Positions 1 through 18,324 of a stretch of 64,000 bases of DNA are shown in pieces. The stretch's first letter is position 1, and every line of letters starts with the position of its first letter. The stretch is from positions 9,796,001 through 9,860,000 of the forward strand of contig NC_060024.1 of NCBI RefSeq assembly GCF_021134715.1, written 5' to 3'. Source of the DNA: Daphnia pulex. Lineage: Eukaryota; Arthropoda; Branchiopoda; Diplostraca; Daphniidae. A program made the position numbers and the translations under genes. The notes below the pieces were generated by a model. The model searched no databases. It had not been told where the DNA came from and saw only the letters and a program-made list of their open reading frames with translations.

Positions 1-2515
1 GACCGTCGTGATAAATGTGTCGGTAGGATCGCCGGAAATGCTCAGAGTAGCTTTAGTTAGTGTGGGGCTGTTGGCAGTTGATGGCGGAGCTGGAGAGTTG
101 TTCCAGTTTGTCAAACTTTGAATGCCAATTTCGTTAAATTATTATTGAATGAAACTTCATGCGAATGACTTCCGTTTTCTTTTACCTTCGAACCCAAGCC
201 GATGTAAATTCTAGTGGGAACATAGTCCATCCGACGACTTCTTCGTTGTCCAATAAAACAGGTCCCTCCGGTAATCCGCGTTTCTGATAGAAATAACTCG
301 GTGGTCCAAAATTATTCCTGAAAATTTATTTTAAATTTAACTCTTTTAAAATAATTGATATGGATTTGTTGTGTACCTTGCCATATTTTCGACAAGCAAA
401 TCTACCACGTAGGTCGCATCACCTTTTTCAGCATTGAAATCAAATGTTCGATTCCTGATAGAATATTTGTACGCACTTCAGAATAATCAGAGTTTTTGTT
501 TTACTTAAGTTAATTTACGGTTGGGGCCAAAAGCCGAAATCATTCAATTGTGCGTCGTTTTTCCAATCAGAAGTCAAACGTTGTTGATCCAACATTAAAA
601 CAGCCAAATCTCTAACGTGTCCGATGGTCTGAATGGTGTGACTGCCACCTGTCAAAGTAGCTGAATTTCGATACAAAATGTATCCGTAGCTCTGACCGTT
701 ATCGTTATTGATTGGAAGATCTTCCATGGCCAACAAGTTATCCGACTGGATCACTAAGTTGCTTGGCTGGATGTCATGTAGTTTGCAATTAAAATTAGAT
801 TTTCAATAAAATTTTGACATTTTTTATTGTTACCAGTTGAAGAAGAAGATCTTCTAGCGTCAGGTGCTCCGTCGTTTGGATTTCAGGATAAGCTGTTTTG
901 ACACTTTCGGCCGGCAAAGCTGGCATATAGATGTTAGGAACTCTGTTGAACTGAGCAATAAGATCCTTGGCAGCATAATATTTGTCAGTGTAATCGCCTG
1001 CTTCGGTCAGCGGTCCATCGTAATCTGTGGAAAAAAAAGGTTAAAAATCGTTTTGACTGAAGAACTTTTTAATTTTTAGAATTCGCACCGTAACTGCTGA
1101 CGTCCGCTGCGTAAAATGGAAATTCCGCAAACTGATTGGCGCCATTCATAAACCCAAAACTGGTTCCGCCGATAAACATGTAGAAATTAACTGAACTATT
1201 CCTGGTGAAGATGCGTTCCAGAGTGTAGGAAAAATCTGTTTTCCCATGGATCGACATGTTATTTCATGGGTTTATTGTAATACTATTTTGTTTCACCTTC
1301 TAAAGACGACCCGTCGTGATATCCTTTTCCCCATTGATCGAACTAACAGAAAAAAAGGTAGCTTAATTTTCTTAATCTTCATAAATTTAACAAATTCACC
1401 CATCCGCTCCAGAATTCGGTAACCATGTATGGTTTATCAGGTTGCAATACATCGAGTGCGTCAAATTGAGCATCAGCATTATTTTGGAAGTTAGCCGTTT
1501 GAAGTTCTCCGGGAATGGCACCTAAATCTCCGTTATTAGTGGGTGTGTCAGAAGTGAAAAACATTTCGGTAGCTCCCAGCGCAATCATTTTATCTCTCAA
1601 ATGGATCAAATACTCCGTGTCACGCACACCAAAAGCTCCGTATTCGTTCTCTACCTGATGCGATAACAATATTATTCACAGCTTAAATTTATCTCAACAA
1701 TCGATTTAAAAAAAAAATAAATGACAGGTACTCATACTTGAAAGGCGATAATAGGCCCATCTCCTTTTTGAAATTGCAAATTGACCACTCTCGAAAAAAC
1801 TTGTGTCAAGTAGTCAACTGCTACTTGGAGGAATCCGGGGTAGGAGGTGCGGACTTTCATTTCGGGATCGCGCAACAGCCAACTGGAAAGCGTCCAGAGA
1901 CGATTGCCAATCAATTCAATTCACATTATTTGAAATTTATTGATAATTACCTTGGCAACCCACCGAAATCCCATTCACTACAAATGTACGGGCCTGGTCG
2001 CAAGATGACGAATAGATCTTCCTCCTGAGCCATTTCAACGAAAGCAGTCACATTTAGAAAGGCAGAAAAATCGTTTTGCCCTTCACTAAAATCATAATCT
2101 CCTCGACGAGGTTCGTGCAGATTCCAAGGCATGTATCTTTATGTAGTTTTTGATTAGTATCAGATGTTTTTAGACCAAGAACTTTGTGTTACGTTTCGAC
2201 TGTGTTGGCTCCAACGGCTCGAAGTTTTCTCAGACGATCGCGCCATTGCGTCGGATGGATGCGAAAATAATGAACTGCTCCGCTGATGATGTGAAATGGT
2301 TTTCCATTCAATAAAAATCCATCTTTACTGGCTGGAATGAGTCCTGATGTTCGACCGCCTGCCGTGTAGTAATCGTACCACGTAACATCGTTCTGGGCCA
2401 GTGCCAGTAACGGTAGAAGGCATACCTTTTAAGTTAAACGATAAAAGTGTAAATCATTGAATTATAATAACGTTTTTTTTTTAAATCTTACAAAAAATCC
2501 AGAGAATTTGATCAT
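1..2515 (-). CDS. Beta-galactosidase-like glycoside hydrolase family 35 (partial, continues past base 1)
   Basis: This is a secreted or lysosomal glycosidase of family GH35, which removes terminal beta-galactose. Exons in order: 2492-2515, 2193-2425, 1951-2136, 1738-1882, 1400-1654, 1297-1342, 1089-1235, 834-1024, 519-745, 377-454, 186-317, and 115 onward past base 1. The phases agree throughout. A short signal peptide is split between exons 1 and 2 (MIKFSGFF, then a hydrophobic [10 protein letters not shown]). Family motifs follow: [24 protein letters not shown] and [15 protein letters not shown]. The acid/base glutamate lies in QVENEYG (about E200) and the nucleophile in TEFWSGW (about E276). 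[17 protein letters not shown] is also typical. The galactose-binding C-terminal part is cut by the window edge after about 592 codons. The exon 9 acceptor is ambiguous; bases 745 and 766 are both in frame. It is GLB1-like, but the exact paralogue is not assigned. Confidence 0.9.
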
Positions 2516-3282
2516 CTTCGCACTTTGTAGCCGTCTGACCACATACGTTGATATAGCATATGTAGTTGTGTCTATTTATCGTATCTGTTATCAGGATAAG
2601 CAAGTGGATAAGATGATGGATGGTACGTTATTTTTGATCTTAGACAATCGTATTTTTTTATTATACAACACAAAATGTTTAAGGATTTTATGAAGAAAAC
2701 GAGAAAAACGGAATCGCTTGAATTATTGTCATGTTCCCTTAACCGAATACCGTATTTACGCTCGGATGCACTTAAAACAAAGTGAAAGTTGCTTGATTAC
2801 TAGGAGCGACAAAGCTCATCCGGACTGGAAGCCCCATTTACATTATTTTGCCACATTCTTATTGCGAGACATTTGGAGTCTTTATATTTTGGGGGGGATA
2901 TGAATATGACCGAAATGTCGGTTTATTTTATTTTTTAATTTAATCTGCATTCCATTTTATTGTGGCAATGCCAAACGAGTTCCATTACGTTTTGCAAGCT
3001 CATTGCTCATAGTGACGCACAAAATTAAGAGTACGAATAAGGAAAGCAGCTGACAATCACGTGATAAACTTTGTCTGCAGTCTATCTACTGTCCCTCAGG
3101 GAATGTTTACGTAAAAAACCTTGGGTTGTCTGCACTGCAGACGTTGTTTTGGCTTGGTAACAGACGTGTGCGTTTCTAAATTCTCGTTTACTTCTACAGA
3201 TTGACTGTTGATTCATGTCGTGTAAGCCTCTCGATATTAACTGGTATTGAATATTACCCATCATTCAATTTTATTACCGAAA
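2516..3282. promoter_or_regulatory. Shared upstream region between divergent GH35 and LRRC58 genes
   Basis: These 767 bases separate two divergent start codons, so promoters for both genes must lie here. I see no TATA box that stands out and no long ORF of convincing composition. The short open stretches near 2457-2903 have no recognisable family. The assignment is inferred from gene orientation. Confidence 0.5.
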
Positions 3283-4608
3283 ATGGCGAACTTTGTGGAC
3301 TATTCTTACTCGTCCTCGGACAGTGGTGAATCTGATTATTCGGGCAAATCTCAGTGTTTAGACTTTTCTTATGCCATGATCAACAGTGAGTCATTGTCTC
3401 ATAATTTGGAAGCAATCATTTGTGAGAGTGGATCTCACTTGAAAAGGGCAGACTACTATGAATCCATGATCTTGCAACACAACAGGCTGAACACCCTCCC
3501 AGATTCTGTGGCCTTTTTCGTCAACATTAAACTGTTGAATTTATCTGGGAACAACCTTACATTCATTCCAGATTCAATTCTAATGTTGAAAAATCTTACG
3601 TCTCTTATTGCTAAAAATAATCGTTTAGAAGATGATGGCATTCCCAAAAACCTTGGTATCTGTAAAACCCTTAGAGAAGTCAACTTTAGTGGGAATTGCT
3701 TAACTCGGTTTCCTGAACAGCTTCTTGAATTAGATGGTCTGAAATTTCTTTATGTGGGGGGAAACCAAATTTCTGTGATTCCCAACACAATAGGACGTCT
3801 TCAAAGGTATATTTGAATATTTCAATTGTTTTTTCTCTAGTTTCTAATTTTTAAATTTCCTTTATGAGCAGGTTGAAGGTCTTGTATTTGGGTGGAAACT
3901 GTTTAACAGAGATCCCAGCAGAAGTGGGTCAACTGGCAAGGTTGCAGGCCTTGGTTTTATCTGAAAATCAACTAGAGAACCTCCCCTCAACAATTGTTCA
4001 GCTGAAGAAGCTTCGTACCTTGTTGTTGCACAAAAACCAGTTGACCACTTTGCCACCTCAGATTGTGGCTCTGAAAGAACTTATGGAGGTTTGTCCCATG
4101 TTGCAATAATGACAAGTTTACACATTCGAATTTCTTAATAATATTTTTTTATTTTCTTTTATTTGTAGTTGAGTCTGAGGGATAACCCATTGGTCGTTCG
4201 TTTCGTTCGTGACCTGACTTATAACCCACCTACGTTACTGGAGCTAGCAGGGAGAGTTATCAAATCCAATTGTGTTCCCTATAATACTTGGGAGATTCCA
4301 CAGCATTTAGCTGCGTATCTCGGAAGTGCACACCAATGCGTCAATCCGAAATGTCAAGGTATGTAAATGTTGACCATTAAATTATACAACAAGTTGATGT
4401 TTAATAACATGCTGCTTTGGTTTCAGGAGTCTATTTTGACAGTCGAGTTGAACACGTCAAATTTGTCGATTTTTGTGGCAAGTACCGAATTCCGCTGCTT
4501 CAGTATCTGTGTTCACCCAACTGCACCAAAAATCCCGTCTCCGTTGAATGTTGTCCACTTGATTCCGATTCTGACAGCGGACGATTGAAGAAAGTTTTAC
4601 TGGGTTAA
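3283..4608 (+). CDS. LRRC58: Leucine-rich repeat protein LRRC58
   Basis: Exons are 3283-3806, 3872-4088, 4169-4358 and 4427-4608, giving 370 aa, close to the vertebrate length. The ATG at 3283 follows GAAA and starts MANFVDYSYSSSDSGESD. Its serine/acid-rich head leads into about eight leucine-rich repeats, for example LKVLYLGGNCLTEIPAEVGQ and LQALVLSENQLENLPSTI. The C-terminal module is what identifies the family: CVNPKCQGVYFD, then VKFVDFCGKYRIPLLQYLC and the terminal KVLLG. LRRC58 is a cytosolic LRR protein. I recall recent mammalian work describing it as a ubiquitin-ligase substrate receptor in cysteine metabolism, but I could not check that. Its stop lies 85 bp from the convergent NDUFAF7 stop. 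Confidence 0.93.
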
Positions 4609-4693
4609 TATGTTTTTACAAATTGTTCTGCTTTGTGTACTTCAAATGTCGGTGGTTTTGCCACATTCATACATAATTCTAATTTCACATTTT

Positions 4694-10811
<6,118 letters not shown>

Positions 10812-12878
10812 ATGGCCAACATTTGGATTTTACTTTTAAGTTTGTGCCTCTCTCCAGTTTGGTGTCAGTTTGGTTTTTTACCATCCAAGGTACCAGCTTC
10901 ACCTGCTATTGCTGATAGGTGTTTTTGCGAGGTAAGAAGAAATAACTTAATTTGTTTCTCATTAAAGGTTTGTTGATCTCTGAAGTTGGACATGTTTGCA
11001 GTTTGCTATTTAACTGAGTTAGCTTGTCCAAGAAATATTTTAGTCTGTTATGTTTTGAATTCAAAACATGATTTACATATTTTTTCAGTTAAAGGGCAAT
11101 GTTGATGAGTGTGAGTGCAGTGTGGATTTTGTTGATAAATTCAATAACTACAGGATATACCCTAGGTAAAAAAAATTTTGTTTAAAAACATGAAATTGCA
11201 ATTAATGTGATATTTTTGCTAGGTTGAAGAGTTTACTGCCTAAGAATTACTTTCGCTTCTTCACAGTAAACCTTAAAAAACCCTGTCCATTCTGGCCAGA
11301 TGATGGAGGATGTGCATCAACTGCCTGTGCCGTTGAATCCTGTACAGAGGTAATTTGGATAGTTTGTTTGTTGAAATCCTTTAATTTCACAATTAACTGT
11401 TTTGGAAAAGGCAAACATACCCAGAGAAATCTTTCAAACTAAACAGAATAAAAGCAATTTGTTTGGACCTGAAAACAATCCAAAGTTATTAACTGAAGCA
11501 CAAAGTGCAGGCACATGTAGTGAAGGTAGTGATGAAGAGCTTGGATACCTTAATACTACACTCACCAAACAGATGTCCGCTGACCTTGCTCTGTGGAAGC
11601 TGCACGACGATACACAACACTCATTTTGTGATGTTGACGATGACAATAGTAACGACAGCGTTTTCGTTGATCTGCTCTTAAATCCAGAGAGATATACTGG
11701 ATATAAAGGGCCATCTGTTCAGCGTATTTGGAGAACTATTTATGAAGAAAATTGCTTCAAGTATTTTAAAATCAATAAGATGTTCTTAAAATGTAATTGG
11801 CTAGTATTGGATTGTTTATTATTTTAGGCCAAAGCGTGGGTACGGTCCGTACATAGATTCAACAAATGTAGGAGGTAATGCAATCGAATACTTTGTTTTT
11901 TAAAGCGTAATTTTATTTCATTTTTTCTTACACAGATTTGTGCTTGGAAAAACGAGCGTTTTATCGTGCCATTTCAGGGTTGCACGCGAGTATCAATATC
12001 CACCTCTGTGCTCAATATCTCCACAGTCGTAAATTGAATAGCTTTTAATCTTGCTCTACTTGTTAGAAAAATGTTTATTTTAAATGGCTACATCTTACAG
12101 ATGCTGTTCCTGGAATGCAACATTGGGGAATGAATCTTCAAGAATTTCAAGTTCGCTTTGATCCTGAAACAACTAACGGCGAGGGCCCAAAATGGTTGCG
12201 CAATCTCTATTTTCTTTACCTTCTTGAACTAAGAGCCATTGCAAAAGCCGCTCCCTATTTGGAACAGCTCCCATTTTACACCGGAAACGATACTGACGAT
12301 GCAGAGGTTAATGCCGCTGTCCATGATCTTCTAAATCAAATCAAGTAATAATTGCAAATTATGGTAAATGTTAATGTTTATTTATGGTTTTTAATATGCG
12401 TAACTTTTCCAATGTGACAGATCTTTTCAGCCTCATTTCAACGAATCATCTATGTTTACGGGAGGCAGTAAGCAAGCCCAAAAGTTGAAAGAAGAATTTC
12501 GTCATCATTTCCGTAACATCACACGCATTATGGATTGCGTTGGATGTGAAAAATGCAAAGTTTGGGGAAAGCTGCAAACTCAAGGACTCGGAACGGCACT
12601 TAAGATTCTTTTTTCGGGTTCATTTGACAAAGCTAATCCAACCGCTTTCGACCTCAAATCGATGAAAAGGTCCCGATTCCAGTTAACTCGTAACGAGATA
12701 GTTGCACTATTTAATGCCTTTGGAAGGTAAAAAAAAAAAAAATATTATTTACTTCACTTTCACTCACATAATTGATTAAATGTTTTTTTTTTGTTTCCTC
12801 ATTTATAGGTTGTCAACTAGCATATACAATTTGGAAATGTTTAGACAAGCTGCCGAAAATTTACAACAAGTACGCTAA
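10812..12878 (+). CDS. ERO1: ERO1, endoplasmic reticulum thiol oxidase
   Basis: This FAD-dependent oxidase reoxidises protein disulfide isomerase in the ER lumen. Exons are 10812-10931, 11089-11165, 11223-11349, 11411-11760, 11828-11874, 11936-12028, 12101-12344, 12421-12726 and 12809-12878 (477 aa). The ATG at 10812 opens a signal peptide ([18 protein letters not shown]). The shuttle cysteines lie in [10 protein letters not shown] (C96 and C101), and the active-site pair in [20 protein letters not shown] (C392 and C395). The family strings [10 protein letters not shown] and YEENCF, and FAD-region residues around [11 protein letters not shown], are also present. Donor c|GTAAAT at 12028 was chosen because it restores frame into [10 protein letters not shown]. 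All known catalytic cysteines are intact. Confidence 0.95.
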
Positions 12879-14400
12879 TAATCTGTACTTCCATCACTGT
12901 CTTTGGGATACTTGAAATTCTTTCACAGGGTTGGCTTTGTCATTGATCTCTTTAAAAAAATTTCTTCATAATATTTCCACTTATTTTTCTCCACTCAACT
13001 ATATTTATTAAATCTTCATGAAACGAAGATTGGTACATATACATATATATTTTCATTGTATTAAATAGTTGAGAACCAACACATTGTGATGATCCTAATT
13101 GATGATTGGTTTTAAATGTGTAGGCTATACTGTTTTTTTTCTGTCGAAAATATTGGATTAATAATTATATGGTGTGACATTTTAAGATGATATTCTGGAA
13201 ATCTAAATTATCAAATTTTTCATTCAACTTGTTGGATACTTATAGGATACTATTGAAAGGTTCTTATTTGGGTCACAATAAATAGGTTTAAGTGTGCACC
13301 ATCTTAGTTCATAATGACGATGATAATATTAAGAATAATTATTTTACTGTTATCATGGTACCGTGGTCTGTTTTAACCTTGGTTTTAACACGCATTCGAA
13401 ATTTCAGAAGGGCGACGAACAAAGATAAACTCCCACCATCTCTCAATCACTCTGTTTAATGACATTTAATGATTTTTTTTTATTTTCCAAAGTTTTATAG
13501 GCATGTCTTTTTTTTGTTTTTTATAGGAAAAGAATCACAAACAGCCCTCGGGCACAAACAGCCAATGCAGCAGGTAGGCTAGGTGACAATCCGTTGCGTC
13601 CAGTCGTCCTTGGATGCTAAGGGCTGTCACTAGGTGGCTAAATATTTCAGTGTGGAGGGATTTAACTATTCAGCCCCAGTGTGTAGGGGTAGAGGAAAGT
13701 TTGTAAACGTCCCTACGGTAAAAGGGTGATACAGGTGATTATTAATTTAATTAGATGCCCAGTCCCTAGAGTGGGGATTGAATGAGCCAGGAACATGCTC
13801 TTACTGTCAGATAGGGTAGTGTGGAAAGGATTTTTCATCTTCACCTTCATTTGTGATTGACGTTTGCTGTTGCCTTGCAGTGTGTAGCCTAGTTGTGTCC
13901 ACAATGAATAGAAACACATTCTGAATATCTGGCAGGTTTACCTTACCAAATGGGTGTTTTCCCTTTCAGCAATCCACTGTCCAGCACTGTTGCCCAGGTG
14001 CTGAAACGTCTGGAATCACTTGCAGACACCTGAACGGATATCTGTCTTGAGTGCCTTCTCCTCAGTGTAGAAGTTGAAGTGGCGTTCACCTTGGGGATTT
14101 CGTCTTTTGTGATGTGTGATGCTGCGTGGTGGTTTTTTGATGAAATTTTGCATGGTGAATATTACGTGAGTATCAAAGTTATTTGTTACCTTTGTTTGCC
14201 AGTTCTTTCAATTGAATGTCAACGAGCTAGAGCGGACATTGTTTTCATGTTACATTTCTTTCTGACGCTAGACGGCATAGCCTTCGATCATTTTTTACCT
14301 GTTAGAATCAGTTTACATAGGCTTACTTTGCACATCTCTGAAGAATTTTCTCAATGCTACTTTTAAAAAACTTTTGGTGATAACTGTCAGTTTCTGTTTC
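12879..14400. other. ERO1 3' flank and intergenic DNA
   Basis: The first few hundred bases are AT-rich and probably include the ERO1 3' UTR. From about 13.5 kb, exon-like stretches with flanking AG and GT occur, for example AG before 13528 and GT after 13573, and a polypyrimidine-AG before 13970. I could not join them into a coding model. Short open stretches here have no recognisable family. Confidence 0.4.
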
Positions 14401-14406
14401 AGCAAC

Positions 14407-14789
14407 AAAGCTCACTTGTTAGATTTTTAATAATGTGTTTTTTTTCTACTTCCGGTTTTCTACTTTTCAGTCAGTAGTTCAGTAAATATTCATTCGACGC
14501 ACAAAATAACCACACATTCGTGATCCTCGTCAAATTTGTGGTAAAGTTCATGTTTGTTTTTTTACGTTTTCGTACTTCCGGCTTTGAGAATTTTCCTGAA
14601 CTATAGTTCAGGAAAATTCTCGATTTTCGCCAAATTTTGGATTTCGTTTAAATCACATCTAATCGACCCCAAATTTTATAGCGATCACGAATATCTGGTT
14701 TATTTTGTCGACAGCCCGATGGTTGAGGCGCTATCGTCTACTTCCGGTATACTTCCGGAAATTTTGCATAAAACTAGCAAGTGAGCTTT
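14407..14789. mobile_element. Possible small terminal-inverted-repeat element (MITE-like)
   Basis: AAAGCTCACTTGTTAG at 14407-14422 is repeated as its reverse complement at 14774-14789 with one mismatch. Together they bound a 383-bp AT-rich segment without coding potential. The interior contains the motif ACTTCCGG and a perfect palindrome. I do not see a clear target-site duplication, so transposon origin is only suggested. Confidence 0.35.
14586..14621. repeat. Perfect 36-bp palindrome
   Basis: Two 18-bp arms meet with no spacer: GAGAATTTTCCTGAACTA followed directly by its exact reverse complement. It would form a cruciform or hairpin and lies near the middle of the 14407-14789 inverted-repeat segment. 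Confidence 0.9.
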
Positions 14790-15120
14790 ATTCTCTGTAC
14801 AATTTTTAAGACTCCATGCCAAGTTAAGTAAACAGAAATGGTCTTTTTGATTACGTTTTTTACTATCTAAGGCCGGTCCTTTAGATAGTTGGTTTTGGAC
14901 CTGTCAAATAGATGGCGTAAAAGAATATTGTGTTGATATGTGCTTATGGCGGCTCGTTGTCAACAGTTCAGCTACAGGCTACAGCTATTTTCTTCAAAAA
15001 TTACCAATGAATTCGTTGGTAAATTGGATATATTTTGTGTGCAATTTGTTGGGCATGTGTTCTTTTCCGTATATGTGTTTAATAAGTAATAACCTTAATA
15101 TTTCTCATTCATTTCCATCA

Positions 15121-16110
15121 GGAGACTAATGTGAAAGGGGCATACAGCCTACTGTCAACTATTGTGTTGTAAATCCTGGGATCCTACTGAATGTGTCATC
15201 CAAATGACAGGTAACACCAACACTGCTTAATCAAGTATTGCTGAAATATATATTGTTCTCATTTTTATTAGGATTCATCATAATTATCGACTGATTCTAT
15301 AAGACTTGCACCAACCCCAGCATGGACCAATCTCTCATTCCATCTTCTAGAGAACCTTGGATAACTGATTGATGGTTTTGTGTGTAAGTTTATTTTTCAT
15401 GTCTCATGTCACTGAACTTTATTTGTACTGACGTCTATCTAATAGCACATTGATGACACAAATTATAAACAAGGTGACTTAATTTTTTATTTTTTATTTA
15501 CAGGTCGAGTCATGTCCTTTGAAGAAAAAGGACAATGACTATACAGTCAACAAGGTCCTTTGTTTGATAACCTGTTGGCTGCTACCCTTGAATATCCCTT
15601 TTTACTTCCTGAAACAGGCCCTCTTGATTTGAGGTATTGCTTTCTGTCGCTAAAATCTAATTTAAAATTATTGTCATCCTAATAAATATTCATTCTGCCA
15701 ACAGGGTAACTCCTTGTTACTTATCGTGGACTTCATCCATTGGTCAAAACTGATAAGAGAAAGCTGTAATTCAAGACTGATAGTTGTTTGATGTCTAAGC
15801 CGGAAGCCTACTATGGTTAATCACTCTCGTAATAACTGTTCCTCAACTCTTCGCTCTTTTTCCGGTTTTTCTTAACCATTGGCCTTGTCTTAACCGTTGT
15901 CCCTGGCTGCAGTCAATTAAGGCAGTATCTCCCCCTGTCTTGATTGACTGTATGTGCGAGTTTCAAAAGCAGTTTATCACCCAAATGAGACAAAAAGGAG
16001 TTTGTTAGGTTTGTTTTATTTGGGTATAAATTGCTTTAAAATTTGCACAGAACAACATTTGTCTTGTACCGGACGCTTTGTTTATTAAATTTCAATTATT
16101 TTGTCCTAAA
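15121..16110 (+). ncRNA. Candidate spliced noncoding transcript (plus strand)
   Basis: A run of splice-like sites gives exons ending at 15210 (CAG|GTAACA), 15272-15383 (|GTAAGT), 15504-15633 (GAG|GTATTG) and 15705 to about 16110. Introns are 61, 120 and 71 nt with pyrimidine tracts before AG. No reading frame stays open across the joins. I looked for intronic C/D snoRNA boxes and saw none in usable order. The 5' end is unknown and may reach back into the 13.5-15 kb interval. This is inferred from splice signals only. Confidence 0.35.
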
Positions 16111-16500
16111 ATTTGTAGCGATCAAATGAATTAACTTAATTTAATTAAGTTTAATCACATTAACTTAACTTATTTAAATTTAATTATATTAACTTAATTT
16201 ATTTAAATTTAATTTTTATTTGATTTATATTTTATTCGATTATTATTAGTTAATTATAATTAATTTTTATTTGATTAATTTAGTAAATTATTTAGTTAAA
16301 AAAATTTGTTGTATTTTTATTCATTTCGACATTTACATTTGATTGTGCAATATATATCAAATTCCAACGCACAACGAAAATTTCAAATTCACTTAAAACA
16401 TTCCATTACTTAAAGAGTTATTTGATAAAAAAATATGGGTGAGGGAAATGTCAGGATGCATAATTGCTGTTTAAAGAACATCAGTTCACAACACACTATA
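16111..16500. repeat. TTAA-rich low-complexity tract and flank
   Basis: About 16128-16310 is almost purely A and T, built from imperfect repeats of TTAACTTAATTTATTTAAAT. No gene is seen. The rest is AT-rich sequence before the 3' end of the minus-strand transcript. Confidence 0.7.
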
Positions 16501-18287
16501 ATGGATAACAAAATAGCTTATTAAGGTTACTACAATCACATACGACATGGATATAATATTTTCATCAACCGGAATTGAACTGGCACAGTAACTCAAGACA
16601 CCAACAGCTACTTCAAAGACTCCGGCAAAATTCAGGAAAGCAACAGCTTGAACAGGAGTCGGACAGCAAAACCATTAGCGTCGATACCTATGAGAAAAAA
16701 AAATGGTTATTACATTAGATAGACAGAAAATCCATAAATTTATCTTTTAACGTTTTCTTAGTAAAATAGACAAGGGTCTGCTTATAAAGCAACCATCATT
16801 AATTTTCTGAGTTAAGTTTGAAGTTATCTTTTGACAGAACACAACATTTCAATAAAAAACTAAACACTTCCCAAGTCACAGATAATATCTCAGGCAAATT
16901 ACCATATCTTTTCTTGCAGTTTTGCTTCTCCACTTCTTGATAAGAAAAACTGCATGCAGAAGATTAATGATCGCATCGTCACCAAGACCTGTTGAGAAAG
17001 AGAGAAATCAAAAATTTACATTTACACCTGAACCAGCTGAAAAAACATGTAATGGAAGAAAAGAAAGGTCATATCAAGTTTAAATAAAAAATTAAGTCTG
17101 AGCAGCAACAAATGTTTAAAATCACAAGAAAAAGTTGCATCACAAGATTTGGAAAAGGGAATATAATGTTCTAGTTAAATAAAAAAGATTACAATTCATC
17201 AAAAGCTAGTTGAGCAAGCATCTTCTCAGTAAAATTCTATACCCACTATATTTCAATTAGACTGAATGAAACTTCCCCTGTTACAACTTACAACCCAATA
17301 TCACAATCAAATTACCATTTCAAGATGCCTTCATTGATGTTACATTTAAGAATAACACCAGCTCCATTGACTGCTTCAAAAGCTGCAGCTCAACTCAACT
17401 TGGACTCCCTTTCACCAGCAGTGGCTGCAACAAAACCACCTACATGACAGCAATGAAGCTTAGACTTTGCCATTTCCTCAAATTCTTCAATAGATATGAA
17501 AGCAATCTTTTACCTGAACATGAACTGCATACCAAAGAGCAACAACTGACGATGAAAACCTAAAGAGAAAAAGAACATCAATGAACAGACGACATTTTGT
17601 GCGGTGAAAAAAATTCCAAAGCAAAACAAAAATTGCAAGTTAAACTTTGGCAAACAAATGTAAAATGAATAATTAAAACACTTAGTAGTTAAAGCAATGA
17701 AAATAATCCAAACCAATACCACAGACAGCATGCAGCAATTCCCCAAACATGGTCCTCATGCAACAGCTCACCACATCCTTCACCAGCTCACCGCAAGTCC
17801 ATGTGGACATTCAACTGCCATGAAAAAGCTAAACTTCACCAAGCCATTAATCCTACATGAAAAAAATTAATTACTATCCAAGAACAAGGTACTCTGTAAC
17901 AAAATTCAATTATCTACATTATTCCTGTTACTTAAAACCCCAAACAGAGACAAAAACACCTACTGTGATAAGACTGCGACAAGGACAGAAATGTATCACA
18001 GGCATGACAGATTGACAAGTGTATTTTATCACTGTTCTTCTTAATCTTCTTCAGCATTTAAAAAAAGGCATCTGTCAATTTCTACATTGAGAAATCCTAA
18101 AAACTAAATTACCTTTGAGATATTTGTGAAGAAGAATGTTAGAGTTGACCGCATTGATCACGAACAATGTAACTGACAGTGTCCAGAGAAGATTAAGTCG
18201 GGCTCAGTGGCATACGATTGCCATGTTGCCAACATCAGGCGATTCGATTTGTCCCTGGAAAAAAAAACTCTAAAGCCAACATGACTA

Positions 18288-18324
<37 letters not shown>

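Noticed and set aside
3456-3683. Minus-strand frame inside the LRRC58 exon
   Set aside because: An antisense shadow of leucine-rich repeat coding sequence, with no independent evidence.
15384-15503. Possible C/D box snoRNA in a short intron
   Set aside because: A TGATGA box is present near 15454, but the CTGA boxes lie upstream of it, the wrong order, and no terminal stem is seen.
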